Positions 34,321 through 34,659 of a stretch of DNA of 34,659 nt are shown in pieces. Source of the stretch: Actinomycetota bacterium. GTDB lineage: Bacteria; Actinomycetota; Humimicrobiia; Humimicrobiales; Humimicrobiaceae. The stretch covers positions 1 through 34,659 of the forward strand of contig VGAZ01000008.1 of assembly GCA_016870615.1 (NCBI GenBank), read 5' to 3'. The notes below the pieces were generated by a model. It saw only the letters and a program-made list of their open reading frames with translations, did not search any database and was not told the origin of the DNA. Position 1 is the first letter of the stretch. The number at the start of each line of letters is the position of its first letter. A program made the translations under genes and the position numbers.

Positions 34321-34396
34321 TGGTGGGTCGTACAGGCTTCGAACCTGTGACCCCCTGATTAAGAGTCAGGTGCTCTACCAACTGAGCTAACGACCC
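34321..34396 (-). tRNA. tRNA-Lys (anticodon CTT)
   Basis: This is a 76-nt tRNA with encoded CCA. The acceptor GGGTCGT pairs with ACGACCC, with discriminator A. The D-arm has GCTCAGTTGGTAGAGC. The anticodon loop CTCTTAA gives CTT. The T-arm is ACAGG-TTCGAAG-CCTGT. It is the first RNA gene of the minus-strand run and lies just downstream of the palindrome-rich repeat region. Confidence 0.96.
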
Positions 34397-34418
34397 ATTT
34401 AAAGATAATCCCAGCTAA

Positions 34419-34440
34419 TATGCTGTCGCATATCAGCATA
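34419..34440. repeat. Hairpin TATGCTG-n8-CAGCATA beside tRNA-Lys
   Basis: A 7-bp perfect stem (34419-34425 with 34434-34440) encloses an 8-base loop. It adjoins the first copy of the direct repeat, in the same position that a different hairpin (34582-34606) takes beside the second copy. On the minus strand it lies about 25 bases before tRNA-Lys. Confidence 0.55.
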
Positions 34441-34490
34441 CCTAAATAGGTATCTTTACCTTAAAATTTAACAAAAACCTGGCACGCCTG
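34438..34490. repeat. 53-bp direct repeat, copy 1
   Basis: The unit has a left palindromic part ATACCTAAATAGGTA (34438-34452), nine variable bases, and a 29-bp part (34462-34490) that starts TAAAATTTAACAAAA and ends ACCTGGCACGCCTG. The 29-bp part is identical in copy 2, 169 bp away. On the minus strand it begins CAGGCGTGCCAGG and follows CGAATCCCTC, recalling the 3' end of a tRNA (T-arm, acceptor, CCA), but no full tRNA folds around it. Confidence 0.8.
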
Positions 34491-34492
34491 GA

Positions 34493-34580
34493 GGGATTCG
34501 GTCTTTCGTCAAATCCTGCTGGATTTGCTGCAGAGCCGCGGACTCCTTCGCTTTCGCTTCAGTCCGTCCTTTCGAATCCC
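34493..34580. repeat. 88-bp structured element with outer stem GGGATTCG/CGAATCCC
   Basis: An 8-bp outer stem (34493-34500 with 34573-34580) encloses two hairpins: CAAATCC-tgct-GGATTTG (34510-34527) and CGGACT...AGTCCG (34539-34566). The second has a loop of TTCGC-type repeats. The result is a three-way-junction fold. If the interior is removed, the outer stem reads like a tRNA T-arm GGGATTCGAATCCC. The element is richer in G+C than its surroundings. It lies between the two direct-repeat copies. Confidence 0.6.
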
Positions 34581-34581
34581 A

Positions 34582-34606
34582 GTAAACATGCCACTGGCAT
34601 GTTTAC
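34582..34606. repeat. Perfect 11-bp hairpin GTAAACATGCC-act-GGCATGTTTAC
   Basis: This 25-bp hairpin directly adjoins copy 2 of the direct repeat. It occupies the same place as the TATGCTG hairpin beside copy 1, although the sequences differ. That suggests a conserved position for a variable stem-loop within a modular repeat. Confidence 0.65.
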
Positions 34607-34659
34607 ATACCTAAAAAGGTAGCCTCAATGTAAAATTTAACAAAAACCTGGCACGCCTG
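34607..34659. repeat. 53-bp direct repeat, copy 2, running into the window end
   Basis: ATACCTAAAAAGGTA (34607-34621) has one mismatch to copy 1. Nine unrelated bases follow, then 29 bases (34631-34659) identical to copy 1. The window stops exactly at the end of this identity, so the unit may continue. A contig that ends inside a repeat is what assembly of a multi-copy element would give. Confidence 0.8.

Noticed and set aside
34462-34580. A third tRNA gene near the repeats
   Set aside because: Only T-arm and 3'-end-like pieces are visible; no matching acceptor 5' strand, D-arm or anticodon arm can be found.
34438-34659. CRISPR-like array at the window end
   Set aside because: Only two repeat copies, split by a variable insert, with an 88-bp structured element and hairpins between them; this does not fit regular repeats and spacers.

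Overview
The window reads as one contig of an uncultured, low-to-moderate G+C bacterium with a Gram-positive-type gene set. It has a rod-elongation locus (mreB-mreC-mreD-mrdA-rodA), a DUF4321 protein beside maf, LytR_C-domain and RsfS genes behind nadD-yqeK, and the rng-rplU-rpmA-obgE order. These point to Bacillota or a deep-branching anaerobic Actinomycetota-like lineage. L27 lacks the cleaved N-terminal extension typical of Bacillota, which slightly favours the second option. This placement is inference from gene content only; no rRNA is present.

Layout. (1) 1-4,100 is an accessory edge. It holds two AAA/DUF4143-type ATPases in opposite orientation (the first cut by the window edge), a decayed higBA toxin-antitoxin relic between them, a stand-alone hisF, and a BrnT/BrnA toxin-antitoxin pair. 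(2) 4,151-34,396 is a nearly continuous 30-kb run on the minus strand. In transcription order it reads tRNA-Lys, tRNA-Leu, tig, clpP, clpX, valS, folC, a zinc-ribbon membrane protein, a DUF4321 protein, maf, mreB, mreC, mreD, mrdA, rodA, a radical-SAM/B12-type protein, a DUF2344 protein, rng, rplU, rpmA, obgE, proB, proA, nadD, yqeK, an LCP-like/LytR_C protein, rsfS and leuS. Most junctions overlap or are under 120 bp, so it is probably several coupled operons. Internal promoter-like -10 boxes lie before mreB and rplU. (3) 34,397-34,659, upstream of the tRNAs, is a palindrome-rich direct-repeat region that is cut by the window end.

How the genes work together. tig-clpP-clpX form a nascent-chain folding and proteolysis cassette. 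valS, leuS and the tRNAs serve translation. maf-mre-mrdA-rodA builds the lateral wall. rng-rplU-rpmA-obgE-rsfS concern RNA processing and ribosome assembly. proB-proA make proline, and nadD-yqeK concern NAD synthesis and probably Ap4A turnover.

The most noteworthy observations are: rplU (L21) whose only plausible start is an AUU codon behind a perfect AGGAGG; a structured repeat next to the tRNA pair whose outer stem looks like a split tRNA T-arm; an LCP-like protein that has lost the LCP catalytic signature but carries two LytR_C domains; a trigger factor with a duplicated KLWxP tail; an RNase E/G with KH-like and TRAM-like C-terminal domains; and the fused higBA relic.
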